Assembly: GCA_050180235.1 (NCBI GenBank)
Contig: JBFXEJ010000006.1
Location: forward strand, 47,176 to 111,175
Source of the DNA: JAABRU01 sp050180235
GTDB lineage: Bacteria > Desulfobacterota > Desulfobacteria > Desulfobacterales > Desulfococcaceae
Direction of reading: 5' to 3'
Length of the DNA: 64,000 nucleotides
A model generated the notes under the pieces. That model did not search any database and was not told the DNA's origin. It saw nothing but the letters and a program-made list of their open reading frames with translations. Made by a program: the position numbers and the translations under genes. Within the stretch, counting starts at the first letter, position 1. Every line of letters begins with the position of its first letter. Below are positions 25,920 through 34,758 of this stretch, piece by piece.

Positions 25920-26225
25920 ATGGAAAAGAAAATGCCCCCGGTTCATCCGGGCAAAATTCTGCGGGAAGAGTTTCTTCAGCCAATGGGCATCAGTCAGTGC
26001 CGCATGGCAAAAGACCTCAATGTCTCTGCGAAACGGATAAATGAAATTGTAAACGGCAAAAGATCCGTGACAGCCGACACTGCCCTGCGTCTGGGAAAAT
26101 TTTTCGGCATGTCCCCCCAATTCTGGCTCAATCTTCAGACCCGCTATGATTTGGAATCTGCGGAAGACCGGCTGGCAAAAAGGCTTGACAGGGAAGTGCA
26201 TGTTTATCAGGTGAATGCAGTATGA
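25920..26225 (+). CDS. higA: HigA antitoxin (XRE-type)
   Basis: A protein of 101 residues with an AGAGGA site. The start PPVHPGKILREEFLQPMGIS and the helix-turn-helix CRMAKDLNVSAKRINEIVNGKR are diagnostic for HigA/VapI proteins, and the end FWLNLQTRYDLESAED is the usual C-terminal motif. It binds HigB and represses the operon. It ends 65 bp before the second restriction/methyltransferase gene. Confidence 0.92.
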   Translation: MEKKMPPVHPGKILREEFLQPMGISQCRMAKDLNVSAKRINEIVNGKRSVTADTALRLGKFFGMSPQFWLNLQTRYDLESAEDRLAKRLDREVHVYQVNAV

Positions 26226-26289
26226 AAAATATTTTCTGAAATCCTGAATTTCCCGGTTCCCTTTCAATTTTCATAGCATAAGGATAGAA

Positions 26290-29200
26290 ATGTCAACCCA
26301 GCGCACAGAATTAATAAACAAATACAGACAGAAAGTTGCATCTGCGAGCAAAGAGTCAGTGAAAAAAGAGGCGTTCAAAGATCTGCTTAACCGCCTGTAT
26401 TCGGGTGAAAAGGAACTTGAGGGCATCATTGACAGAATCACGGGCGGAGCGGAACACACTGTGCTGAACATTCCCAGAAAGGACAGACTGCACCGGGGAA
26501 GTGCGGATACCCTTTACAGCAGAATCATCATTGAATTTGAGAACAGCCTGAAGGTGTCACTGAAACATGCCAAAGAACAGTTGGCAGGTTATATGCTGGG
26601 GCAGTTCCGATCCGGTGAGGGATACAATTTCACACTGATTGCATCGGACTGCATCACGTGGAAGGTTTTTGCCCCCGATGTTTCCCAGCTTGAAAATCTG
26701 GAAAAACTCACAGAGGATCAACTGGTTCTGAATGAGGTGGAGTCTGCCTCATTCACTCTTGCGGAAGACAATGCGGATGATTTTTACTGGTGGATTGACC
26801 GTTTTCTGTTCAAAGAGCAGAAACAGAAGGCAACGCTGAAAAGGATTGAGGAGTCCTTCGGGCATCAGAGCAGCGTGTTCATTGAATCCTTCCGGCTGCT
26901 GGCTGTGCATTTCAATGATGTGAAAAAATACGGGGATGTGCAGGTTTCCCTTGATCAGTGGAAGCGGTTTCTTTCCATAGCCTACGGAATCTTTGATGAC
27001 AGTGAAAAAAATTTTCTCATTCACACCTATCTCAGCATATTCTCAAAAATGCTGACCTATGCCGCGGTAAGCAATGCTGATTATATTGATGATGACGATC
27101 TGAAAGGCATCATCAGCGGCGGCATTTTCAGCAGACACAATCTGCAGAATTTTGTTGAAAATGACTTTTTCCACTGGATAAACAGTGAGAGAAGTTTCAG
27201 CGGTCTGAAAAAAATTTTCCGTCTTGTCGCACAGGAAATTTCCTCCTATGATTTCAGTGAGGTTGACGAGGATATTCTCAAGGGTGTTTATCAGGAACTC
27301 ACTGATCTGGACACCAGACATGCGCTCGGTGAATATTACACACCGGACTGGCTCTGTGAAAGAATCGTAAATGAATTTTATTTTAAATCAGGTGATAAGA
27401 TACTTGATCCGGCCTGCGGAAGCGGCTCTTTTCTCCGTGCTGTCGTTCACCGCATGAAAGAATGCAATCCCGGCATTACAGCAGAAAAACTCATTGAAAA
27501 CATTTACGGAATTGACATCCATCCATTAAGTGTTCAGATTGCAAAAACCACAGTCCTGCTTGCTTTTGGACGTGAAATCACCAAAGCAAAAAAACCGGTT
27601 CATATCAATGTGATTCTGGCAAACACCCTGCTCGCACCCGAAGGCGTTGAAAATCTTTTCGGATCAGAATTTACCATGCACATTGATCAGAACAGCCTTC
27701 GCCTCAGCACAAAAATTTTTGATGACATGGCACTGTTTGATGAAGCACTTGAAATCTGTGAAGATTTGGCAGAACAGACATTGCATAAAAAAAAGGAAAA
27801 CAGACAGAATTTTGAAAAGAGTCTGCTGATACAGCATAAGGATTTGGATTCGAAAATCACTGACAGTTTTTATCAGATTTATGAATCCCTTAAACTGGCA
27901 AAAGAACAGGGAAGGGACAGTATCTGGAGATTCATTGTGCAGAATCTTTACAAGCCATATTTTTTAAAGGAAAAATTTGATTATGTGATTGGCAATCCGC
28001 CCTGGTTCACATATAATTCCATCAGAAATGAGGAATACCAGAAGCAGTTGTATGACCTCGCTGATAAATACAATGTGAAACCTCTGCGTGCGGCCAATAT
28101 GCCCCAGCTTGAAATAGCCGCCATTTTTATGGCGCATTGCTCCTGTTTTTTCCTGCATGAAAAGGGAAAAATATGTTTTGTTCTGCCGAGAAGTTTTTTC
28201 AGTGCAGATCACCATGACAACACAAGAAGCGGAAAGGCAAAGGGTTTCCGCATTGTGCAGATTTGGGATTTGGAAAATGTGATCCCTCTTTTCCGTGTTC
28301 CAGCCTGTGTTCTGTTTGCTGACAGATTTGATGAAAAAGCAAACAACGGCAATCTTGCAAAGCCGACAAACGGTTTTCAGGCATATGCGGACGGCATGGA
28401 TGGAATTTCATTTGCAGGCAGTCTGCCCGTTCACAACTGCAACCTGAAAACTGCCAAAGGCAGACTGAAAGAAAAACCGGACATATGGTATTTTGTGCAG
28501 CAGGGGAAATCTTCCGCTTTTTCCACACGGAAAATCAGATCACAAAACAGAACAAACCCTTACAAAGATCTTTTTAAAAACGGTGCAACCATTATTCCGC
28601 GTGCTTTTTATTTCATAAAGATTGACATGTTTTTTGAAGAGGGATGGGAAAAGGATTTTGACTGGAAAGACAGGACGCTCCATATCAAAACATCAGAGGA
28701 TATACAGACTGATGCAAAAATCCCCTGGAAGGGTCTGAAATTTTCAGGAAAAATGGAAAGCCGCTTTATTTTCCGGACTGCACTTTCAAAAAGCATTCTG
28801 CCATTTGCGCTTTACCGGCCCGATCTGGTCATTTTGCCTGTCACAGTTGAAACAGGCAAAAACGGCAAAAAGAAAATCAGACTTTATTCTGCGGAAGAAC
28901 TTTTAAGTGAGGGATACAGACATGCCTCACGATGGTTTCAGAATGCGGAGAATGTCTGGAACATCCACAGAACTGAAAAAAATGAAAAAATTTCTTCTGA
29001 AAATTATCTGAACTGGCAGAACAAACTGACAGGACAGAATCTTGATGCACCGTATCTGGTTCTTTACAATGCATCTGCCAAAGACGCAAATGCAAGTGTT
29101 GTAAAAAGAAAAGATTTGGATTTGGAATTTATTGTTGATCACAAAACCTATTGGTTAGCTGTGAAATCTGAAAATGAAGCATTTTATCTGACAGCGGTTC

Positions 29201-29517
29201 TCAACGCAACTGCCCCAAATCTGATGATGAAGGATTTTCAGTCACGCGGTTTGTTCGGTGCAAGAGATGTTCACAAGAGAATCCTTGACATTTACTGGCC
29301 GAAATTTGACGGGAAAAACAAAACACATCAGCAGCTTGCAGAATTAGGAAGAAAAGCGCATGATTCGGTTTCAGAATTCCTCAAAACCAGCATTAATCCG
29401 GATCATAAAATTGAAGGCATACATCTGGGAAAACTGCGGCTGGAAATCAAAGCCCATCTGCACAAAGAAATGAAAGAAATTGACACTCTGGTGAAGCAGA
29501 TAATGGAAACAGTTTAA
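26290..29517 (+). CDS. Single-chain restriction/adenine-N6 methyltransferase (type IIG-like), copy 2
   Basis: A protein of 1,075 residues, starting with exactly the same MSTQRTELINKYRQKVASAS as copy 1 and the same AAGGATA leader. Motifs are the same: IIIEFENSLK, YYTPDWLCERIV, DPACGSGSFLRA, GNPPWFTYN. The N-terminal 400 residues are almost unchanged. Differences concentrate in the segment after AKKPVHINVILANTLL, in an insertion around residues 675-690 (ADRFDEKANNGNLAK), and near the C-terminus (IVDHKTYWLAVKSENEAF). It is probably a recent duplication with beginning divergence of the recognition half. The stop codon is overlapped by the first base of a repeat element. Confidence 0.85.
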   Translation: MSTQRTELINKYRQKVASASKESVKKEAFKDLLNRLYSGEKELEGIIDRITGGAEHTVLNIPRKDRLHRGSADTLYSRIIIEFENSLKVSLKHAKEQLAGYMLGQFRSGEGYNFTLIASDCITWKVFAPDVSQLENLEKLTEDQLVLNEVESASFTLAEDNADDFYWWIDRFLFKEQKQKATLKRIEESFGHQSSVFIESFRLLAVHFNDVKKYGDVQVSLDQWKRFLSIAYGIFDDSEKNFLIHTYLSIFSKMLTYAAVSNADYIDDDDLKGIISGGIFSRHNLQNFVENDFFHWINSERSFSGLKKIFRLVAQEISSYDFSEVDEDILKGVYQELTDLDTRHALGEYYTPDWLCERIVNEFYFKSGDKILDPACGSGSFLRAVVHRMKECNPGITAEKLIENIYGIDIHPLSVQIAKTTVLLAFGREITKAKKPVHINVILANTLLAPEGVENLFGSEFTMHIDQNSLRLSTKIFDDMALFDEALEICEDLAEQTLHKKKENRQNFEKSLLIQHKDLDSKITDSFYQIYESLKLAKEQGRDSIWRFIVQNLYKPYFLKEKFDYVIGNPPWFTYNSIRNEEYQKQLYDLADKYNVKPLRAANMPQLEIAAIFMAHCSCFFLHEKGKICFVLPRSFFSADHHDNTRSGKAKGFRIVQIWDLENVIPLFRVPACVLFADRFDEKANNGNLAKPTNGFQAYADGMDGISFAGSLPVHNCNLKTAKGRLKEKPDIWYFVQQGKSSAFSTRKIRSQNRTNPYKDLFKNGATIIPRAFYFIKIDMFFEEGWEKDFDWKDRTLHIKTSEDIQTDAKIPWKGLKFSGKMESRFIFRTALSKSILPFALYRPDLVILPVTVETGKNGKKKIRLYSAEELLSEGYRHASRWFQNAENVWNIHRTEKNEKISSENYLNWQNKLTGQNLDAPYLVLYNASAKDANASVVKRKDLDLEFIVDHKTYWLAVKSENEAFYLTAVLNATAPNLMMKDFQSRGLFGARDVHKRILDIYWPKFDGKNKTHQQLAELGRKAHDSVSEFLKTSINPDHKIEGIHLGKLRLEIKAHLHKEMKEIDTLVKQIMETV

Positions 29518-29619
29518 GGTGATTTACAGAAAAGAATATACCATCAAAGTATGAAAAGCTTCCAGCTTTTGCCTTATGCCTGTGAACTGAAATGGGATAT
29601 TTATTTTCAGAAATCACCT
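29517..29619. repeat. ~103-bp palindromic MITE-like repeat (AGGTGATTT family), copy B, inverted
   Basis: AGGTGATTTACAGAAAA at one end and TCAGAAATCACCT at the other. The internal AAGCTTCCAGCTTTTGCC and CTGTGAACTGAA are reverse complements of the interior of copies A and C. The element starts on the last base of the preceding stop codon. Confidence 0.8.
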
Positions 29620-29664
29620 GAAAGATTTACCTGGATTTTTTACTGTCCTGAACAGGATTTTCGG

Positions 29665-29714
29665 GAATTGCAGGACAGACAGGATTTTTTTTACTCCTGT
29701 CTGTCCTGCAATTC
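29665..29714. repeat. 50-bp perfect hairpin
   Basis: GAATTGCAGGACAGACAGGA pairs perfectly with TCCTGTCTGTCCTGCAATTC around a ten-base T-rich loop. It is related to the nearby CTGTCCTGAACAGGATT motif and probably acts as a terminator or is a mobile repeat. Confidence 0.7.
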
Positions 29715-29807
29715 TTTGCATTGCGTTCAGACAATGGCTCTGAACTTGGATTTACAGGATTTTTACTATGATGATATTCGGAACAGGATTGCCAAAGGAG
29801 ATAAAAA

Positions 29808-30095
29808 ATGAAATTTGTATCAGCCGGAGATTTGGGTTTTTCCCCTGAAAATTTATGGCAAAAAACAAAACAGAAGCAGGATATTATTATCACTGCGAAC
29901 GGTCGTCCCATTGCCATACTGACCGGTGTGGATGAAAACACATTTGAGCAGGAACTGGAAGCAATAAAAAGGGCGCGGGCATTGAGAGCATTGGACATGA
30001 TTCATAAGGAATCAGTTCAAAAAGGAACCTGTACCATTGGTGATGAGGAAATTCAGGCAGAAATTGATTCTGTCCGCAAAGGAAAATCTGCATGA
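29808..30095 (+). CDS. Type II antitoxin (Phd/YefM-like) of a PIN module
   Basis: A protein of 95 residues with an AAGGAGA site. The pattern FVSAGDLGFSPENLWQKTKQ, DIIITANGRPIAILTGVDENTFE is that of Phd/YefM antitoxins, with the closing RPIAIL strand. The C-terminal half (ALRALDMIHKESVQKGTCTI) is the toxin-binding tail typical of this subfamily. An ATGA overlap links it to the PIN gene. Confidence 0.85.
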   Translation: MKFVSAGDLGFSPENLWQKTKQKQDIIITANGRPIAILTGVDENTFEQELEAIKRARALRALDMIHKESVQKGTCTIGDEEIQAEIDSVRKGKSA

Positions 30096-30493
30096 AAGTT
30101 GTTTTGGATACCAATGTACTGATTTCCGCATTTTTGAAACCCCAAAGCAAACCGGCAAAAATTCTGCGTCTGATTCTTCAGGGAAATATGGATATAGTCA
30201 TCAATGAATATATCCTTGCAGAATATTACGAAGTGCTGACAAGACCAAAATTTGATCTGAATCCGGATAATATTCAGACTGTTCTGTCATTTATCCGTTC
30301 AGAAGGGATACAGGCACCGGTATTGTATCAATCCGTTCAGCTCCCGGATGAAAGCGATACCCCGTTTCTGGAAGCTGCTCTGGCTGCTTATGCGGATGTG
30401 CTGATTACAGGAAATATCCGGCATTTTCCCAAAGAATTTTGCAAGGCTCTGCCTGTAATGACACCTGCGGAATTCCTGGAAAAATATCACTGA
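30092..30493 (+). CDS. PIN-domain toxin, PIN_3 (PilT N-terminal-like) family
   Basis: A protein of 133 residues. The opening MKVVLDTNVLISAFLKP with D6, the internal EYILAEYYEVLTRPKF and the C-terminal PDESDTPFLEAALAAYADVLITGNIRHFP contain the acidic residues of the PIN ribonuclease centre. This subfamily is the one usually annotated as the PIN family component of a TA system. The 213-bp gap to purL holds no visible gene. Confidence 0.88.
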   Translation: MKVVLDTNVLISAFLKPQSKPAKILRLILQGNMDIVINEYILAEYYEVLTRPKFDLNPDNIQTVLSFIRSEGIQAPVLYQSVQLPDESDTPFLEAALAAYADVLITGNIRHFPKEFCKALPVMTPAEFLEKYH

Positions 30494-30706
30494 ATGTCTT
30501 TCTGTATTCTGACCATTGATTTAACAGAACATGCGAAGTGAGCACCTCTTTGCTGAAAGCAGGGGCGGGATAACTGACAGCAAAATTTTTTTCTCCGCTC
30601 CAATGAAAATGGCTGGAATAATCCTAATAAAAGCCCGATAAAATCAGCCGGAAAACAGAAGACAGGGAACTTACCAATTTTTTCCCCAATATTCAAACAG
30701 AGAAAT

Positions 30707-33700
30707 ATGACCATGCCACACAGACTTGAAATCACATTAAAACCCGATCTTTCCGATCCGGAGGGATGGGGAATCTGCCGAAAAGCCAAAGACTATTTCG
30801 GCATTGTACTGGAAGATGTCCGTACCGTTCATATTGTCACCATTGATGCGGATTTTTCCGGCCAGCAACTGGAAAAGATACGGACTGAACTTTTCACCAA
30901 CCCTGTCACCCAGATTTCCTCGTTTGCGCCTTTGAATATGGCGTTTGATCGGATTCTCTGGATGGGATTCCGGCCCGGCGTGCGGGACAACGCAGGCGCG
31001 ACCGCAAAGGAAGCTGTGGAAGATATTCTGGGCATCCGCCTGAAATCCGGAGAGGCCATCTACACCTCAAAACGCTTTTGTCTACGGGGCAAAGATTTGA
31101 ATGATCAACAGGCTGACATCATTGTCAGAAAATTGCTTGCCAATGATATTATCCAGCAGTGGAAAATTTTTTCCAAAGCAGACTGGAATCCTGAAATTGG
31201 CATTGGTTTCATCATTCCCAAAGTGATTCTCAATCACACGCCGACAGTGACAAGCATTCCCATTGGCTCCAATGAAAGCCTGCAAAAACTCAGTGATGAG
31301 CGGAATCTGGCCTTGAATCCCAATGATATTCCGGTCATCCGTTCCTATTTTCTAAAACCTGATGTGATTGCCCGCCGAGCGGCTGCTGGACTTTCTGAAC
31401 CAACGGATATTGAACTGGAATATATTTCACAGGCACGCAGTGATCATTGCAATCACAATACCTTTCAGGGACTTTTCCGCTACAAAGAAGGAAAGGACAG
31501 CCCTGTGGAACTGGTAAACAGCCTTTTCAAAACCTGCATTGAGGCTCCCACTTTGGAACTGCAGAAAAGCAAAGACTGGGTGGTTTCTGTGCTGTGGGAC
31601 AATGCCGGAGCAGGCCGTTTTGATGAAAACCATTATTATGTGATTACCGGTGAAACCCATAATTCCCCTTCCAATATGGAAGCATACGGGGGCGCGATTA
31701 CCGGCATTGTGGGGGTTTACCGTGATCCGCTGGGAACCGGCAAAGGTTCAAAACTGCTTATGGGCGGTTATGGATTCTGTGTCGGGCCCCGCGATTACAA
31801 TGGAAATCTTAAACCGAAACTGCATCCCCGGCGTCTGCTGGACGGCGTGATTGAAGGTGTGCGTGACGGAGGCAACAAAAGCGGCATTCCCACCACTTTC
31901 GGGCAGGTTATCTTTCACCCCGGTTATATGGGCAAATGCCTTGTTTATGTGACTGCTGTGGGTCTCATGCCTGCAAATATCAATGGCGAACCCTGCGAAC
32001 AGAAAAAAACCTCTCCGGGTGAGCTGGTCATCATGTGCGGCGGACGTGTGGGAAAAGATGGAATTCACGGTGTTACAGCATCATCAGAAAGTTTTTCCGA
32101 ACATACGCCGGCCGGTCATGTGCAGATTGGAGATCCCTATACCCAGAAAAAAATGCACGATTTTCTGCTGGAAGCCAGAGATGAGGGACTGATTGCATTT
32201 GTAACAGACAATGGCGGGGGCGGGCTGTCTTCTTCTGTGGGGGAATCCGCACGTTTCAGCAATGGATGTGAAATTGATTTGGACAAAGTACCATTGAAAT
32301 ATGAAGGATTGGATCAGTGGGAAATCTGGGTTTCTGAATCACAGGAGCGCATGACAGTGGCTGTGAAACCGCTGCATTTGGAGCGATTCATGTCCCTGTC
32401 TGCAAAGCACGCGGTGGAAAGCACGGTTATCGGGCAATATACAGATTCCGGCGCGCTGCATATCCGCTACAGGGAAAAAACCTGCGCGTATATTGAAATG
32501 GATCTGCTCAAATCCGGTTTTCCCCAGTGGGAATTTGATGCACATTGGAAATCTCCGGAAGAACGCGGATTGCATGAACCTGTACTGTCAATTCCCTCTG
32601 ATTTCAATCAATTGCTTTGTGATCTTCTGTCCCGTCCCAATATAGCGTCCAAAGAATGGATTGTGCGCCAGTATGACCATGAAGTGCAGGGAAGCAGTGT
32701 CATCAAACCCCTGATTGGTGCGGATCGGGATGTGAACAGTGATGCGGCTGTGATTCGGCCTGTGCTGCATTCCAATCGCGGACTGGCTTTTGCACAGGCT
32801 TTGCTTCCTGCGTATTCCGCAATTGATGCGTATCACATGACTGCCTGCACCATTGACGAGGCTGTGCGCCGTCTGCTTGCAGTGGGCGGAAATGTGGATC
32901 ATATCGGGGGCGTTGACAATTTCTGCTGGCCCAATATTCAGTATCATCCGGAAAAAAATCCGGACGGAAAATTCAAAGCTGCGCAACTGGTACGCTCCTG
33001 CCGGGCATTGAAAGAAATCTGTCTGGCCTATGGCATTCCGCTACTTTCCGGCAAGGACAGCATGTATGTGGACGGCCATCTGCCCGGAGCGTATGGGGAA
33101 ACCCATAAAATTTCCGCATTGGAAAGCATACAGTTTTCCACTATCGGTCTGGTGGAAGATGTAAAAAAATGCGTTACAATGGATGCAAAAATGCCGGGGG
33201 ATTTGGTGTATGTGATCGGTCTGACGCGCAATGAAATGGGCGCGTCTGAATATTACGAACATTTCGGCTACACCGGCGCAAATGTCCCGCAGGTGAAAAC
33301 AGAGGAATTCCTGCTTGTTTACCGTGCGTTGCAGAATGCAATGGAAAAAGAACTGGCAGCCTCGGTTCATGCAGTCTGCCGGGGCGGATTGGGCGTTCAT
33401 TTTGCAATGGTCTGCATGGCAGGCAATCTGGGAATGGATATTGCATTGGATAAAATTCCTGCTGATGGAGCAAACCGGGATGACATGCTGCTTTTTTCCG
33501 AATCCGCAGGACGTTTTATTATTACCATTGCACCTGAAAAACAGCAGGCATTTGAGAAAATTTTTGCAGGAATGTCCTGTACTTGCATTGGAACTGTAAC
33601 CCAAAACCCGGAACTGCTTGTCAGCGGCAAAGGAAAGAAAAACATCATCCGGCTGGGCATTGACAGCCTGAAATCAGCATGGAAAAAACCTTTCGGAGAT

Positions 33701-33709
33701 TTGATATGA
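30707..33709 (+). CDS. purL: Phosphoribosylformylglycinamidine synthase, synthetase subunit
   Basis: A protein of 1,000 residues, longer than the ~740 of the small PurL and shorter than the ~1,300 of the single-chain enzyme. The N-terminal ~180 residues appear to include a PurS-like part, and the glutaminase is separate (purQ, next gene). Signatures: SDHCNHNTFQG, TGETHNSPSNMEAYGGAITGIVGVYRD (in overlapping known blocks), LMGGYGFCVGPRDY, TDNGGGGLSSSVGES, and HEVQGSSVIKPL. It uses ATP to turn FGAR into FGAM in purine synthesis with ammonia from PurQ. The start used is MTMPHRLEIT; an ATG two codons later is equally possible because the ribosome site is weak. Confidence 0.95.
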   Translation: MTMPHRLEITLKPDLSDPEGWGICRKAKDYFGIVLEDVRTVHIVTIDADFSGQQLEKIRTELFTNPVTQISSFAPLNMAFDRILWMGFRPGVRDNAGATAKEAVEDILGIRLKSGEAIYTSKRFCLRGKDLNDQQADIIVRKLLANDIIQQWKIFSKADWNPEIGIGFIIPKVILNHTPTVTSIPIGSNESLQKLSDERNLALNPNDIPVIRSYFLKPDVIARRAAAGLSEPTDIELEYISQARSDHCNHNTFQGLFRYKEGKDSPVELVNSLFKTCIEAPTLELQKSKDWVVSVLWDNAGAGRFDENHYYVITGETHNSPSNMEAYGGAITGIVGVYRDPLGTGKGSKLLMGGYGFCVGPRDYNGNLKPKLHPRRLLDGVIEGVRDGGNKSGIPTTFGQVIFHPGYMGKCLVYVTAVGLMPANINGEPCEQKKTSPGELVIMCGGRVGKDGIHGVTASSESFSEHTPAGHVQIGDPYTQKKMHDFLLEARDEGLIAFVTDNGGGGLSSSVGESARFSNGCEIDLDKVPLKYEGLDQWEIWVSESQERMTVAVKPLHLERFMSLSAKHAVESTVIGQYTDSGALHIRYREKTCAYIEMDLLKSGFPQWEFDAHWKSPEERGLHEPVLSIPSDFNQLLCDLLSRPNIASKEWIVRQYDHEVQGSSVIKPLIGADRDVNSDAAVIRPVLHSNRGLAFAQALLPAYSAIDAYHMTACTIDEAVRRLLAVGGNVDHIGGVDNFCWPNIQYHPEKNPDGKFKAAQLVRSCRALKEICLAYGIPLLSGKDSMYVDGHLPGAYGETHKISALESIQFSTIGLVEDVKKCVTMDAKMPGDLVYVIGLTRNEMGASEYYEHFGYTGANVPQVKTEEFLLVYRALQNAMEKELAASVHAVCRGGLGVHFAMVCMAGNLGMDIALDKIPADGANRDDMLLFSESAGRFIITIAPEKQQAFEKIFAGMSCTCIGTVTQNPELLVSGKGKKNIIRLGIDSLKSAWKKPFGDLI

Positions 33710-34524
33710 AAGTCAAAGTGCTTGTTCTGACCGGCTATGGCCTGAACTGTGATCATGAAACCGCATACGCATTTGAACTGGCCGGAGCCAATCCTGTCCG
33801 GGTGCATATCAATTCCCTGATTGACGGATCGGTTTCTTTGCAGGAATTTCAGATTATGGTGTTCGGCGGCGGTTTCAGTTGGGGAGATGATCACGGCGCG
33901 GGCGTGATTCAGGCCGTGCGGATGCGGACAAATCTGGGAGATAAAATTCTGGATTTCATTGCAAAGGGAAATCTGGTCATTGGCATCTGCAATGGTTTTC
34001 AGACATTGGTAAACCTGGGACTGCTGCCCGGACTGGACAAAAATTACACAGCCCGATCTGTGGCTTTAACCCATAATGAATGCGGAAATTTCCGGGATCA
34101 GTGGGTAAACCTGAAAGCAAATCCAAATTCCCCCTGCGTATTCACCAAAAACATGGATGTTGCAGAACTGCCGGTGCGTCACGGAGAAGGCCGGTTTTAT
34201 GCAGAAAAAGCGGTTCTGGATCGTCTGATAAGCAATCAGCAGATTGTATTGCGGTATGCTCTGCCGGACGGAAATCCGGCAAACGGGGCATTTCCGCACA
34301 ATCCCAATGGATCGCTTGCAGATATTGCAGGCATCTGTGATCCCACCGGCCGGATTTTCGGACTCATGCCCCATCCGGAGGCATACAATCATGTATGCAA
34401 TCATCCGGACTGGACAAGGCAGAAGGAAAAAACGAATCGCGCCGGGAAATCAGGCTGTTCTGATATGACACCGGGAATCCGTATCTTCCGCAATGCGGTT
34501 GCGTTTATGGAAGGACAGTGTTAA
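33706..34524 (+). CDS. purQ: Phosphoribosylformylglycinamidine synthase, glutaminase subunit
   Basis: A protein of 272 residues from the ATG that overlaps the purL stop (ATGA). It is a class I glutamine amidotransferase: VLVLTGYGLNCDHETAYAFE, FGGGFSWGDDHGAG, the nucleophile cysteine in GICNGFQTLV, and the His-Glu pair in MPHPEAYNH. It hands ammonia to PurL. The length and the segment VRHGEGRFYAEK fit the longer PurQ form that partners with ~1,000-residue PurL. There is no clear terminator directly after the stop; a repeat element begins within six bases. Confidence 0.95.
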   Translation: MKVKVLVLTGYGLNCDHETAYAFELAGANPVRVHINSLIDGSVSLQEFQIMVFGGGFSWGDDHGAGVIQAVRMRTNLGDKILDFIAKGNLVIGICNGFQTLVNLGLLPGLDKNYTARSVALTHNECGNFRDQWVNLKANPNSPCVFTKNMDVAELPVRHGEGRFYAEKAVLDRLISNQQIVLRYALPDGNPANGAFPHNPNGSLADIAGICDPTGRIFGLMPHPEAYNHVCNHPDWTRQKEKTNRAGKSGCSDMTPGIRIFRNAVAFMEGQC

Positions 34525-34529
34525 ATTTC

Positions 34530-34674
34530 GGGGGCCGGTAATTGGTATTTCTTATATGAAATCTGAAAAAAATTTCAGCATTAATTCCAGAGTGTTCTGT
34601 CACAAAGACACAAAGGCACAAAGTTTCACAAAGATGAATGCACAATTATTTTTCAGATTTCATATTACCGGCCC
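34530..34674. repeat. ~145-bp element with terminal inverted repeats
   Basis: GGGGCCGGTAAT, then ATATGAAATCTGAAAAA on the left pair with TTTTTCAGATTTCATAT, then TACCGGCCC on the right, with an 11-bp interruption in the left arm. The centre contains a short CACAAAG triple repeat. It lies between purQ and the TIR gene and has no coding content. Confidence 0.6.
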
Positions 34675-34758
34675 ACCTATTGCAGGTTCCCGAATAATTT
34701 TTTTCTTGATATTTTTTGCCGATGTCAATTGAAAAATAATATGAAAAGGATAACAGGG

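Noticed and set aside
29551..29811. An 86-codon frame after copy 2 of the methyltransferase
   Set aside because: It is formed by the palindromic repeat and the 50-bp hairpin and overlaps the start of a real antitoxin gene.
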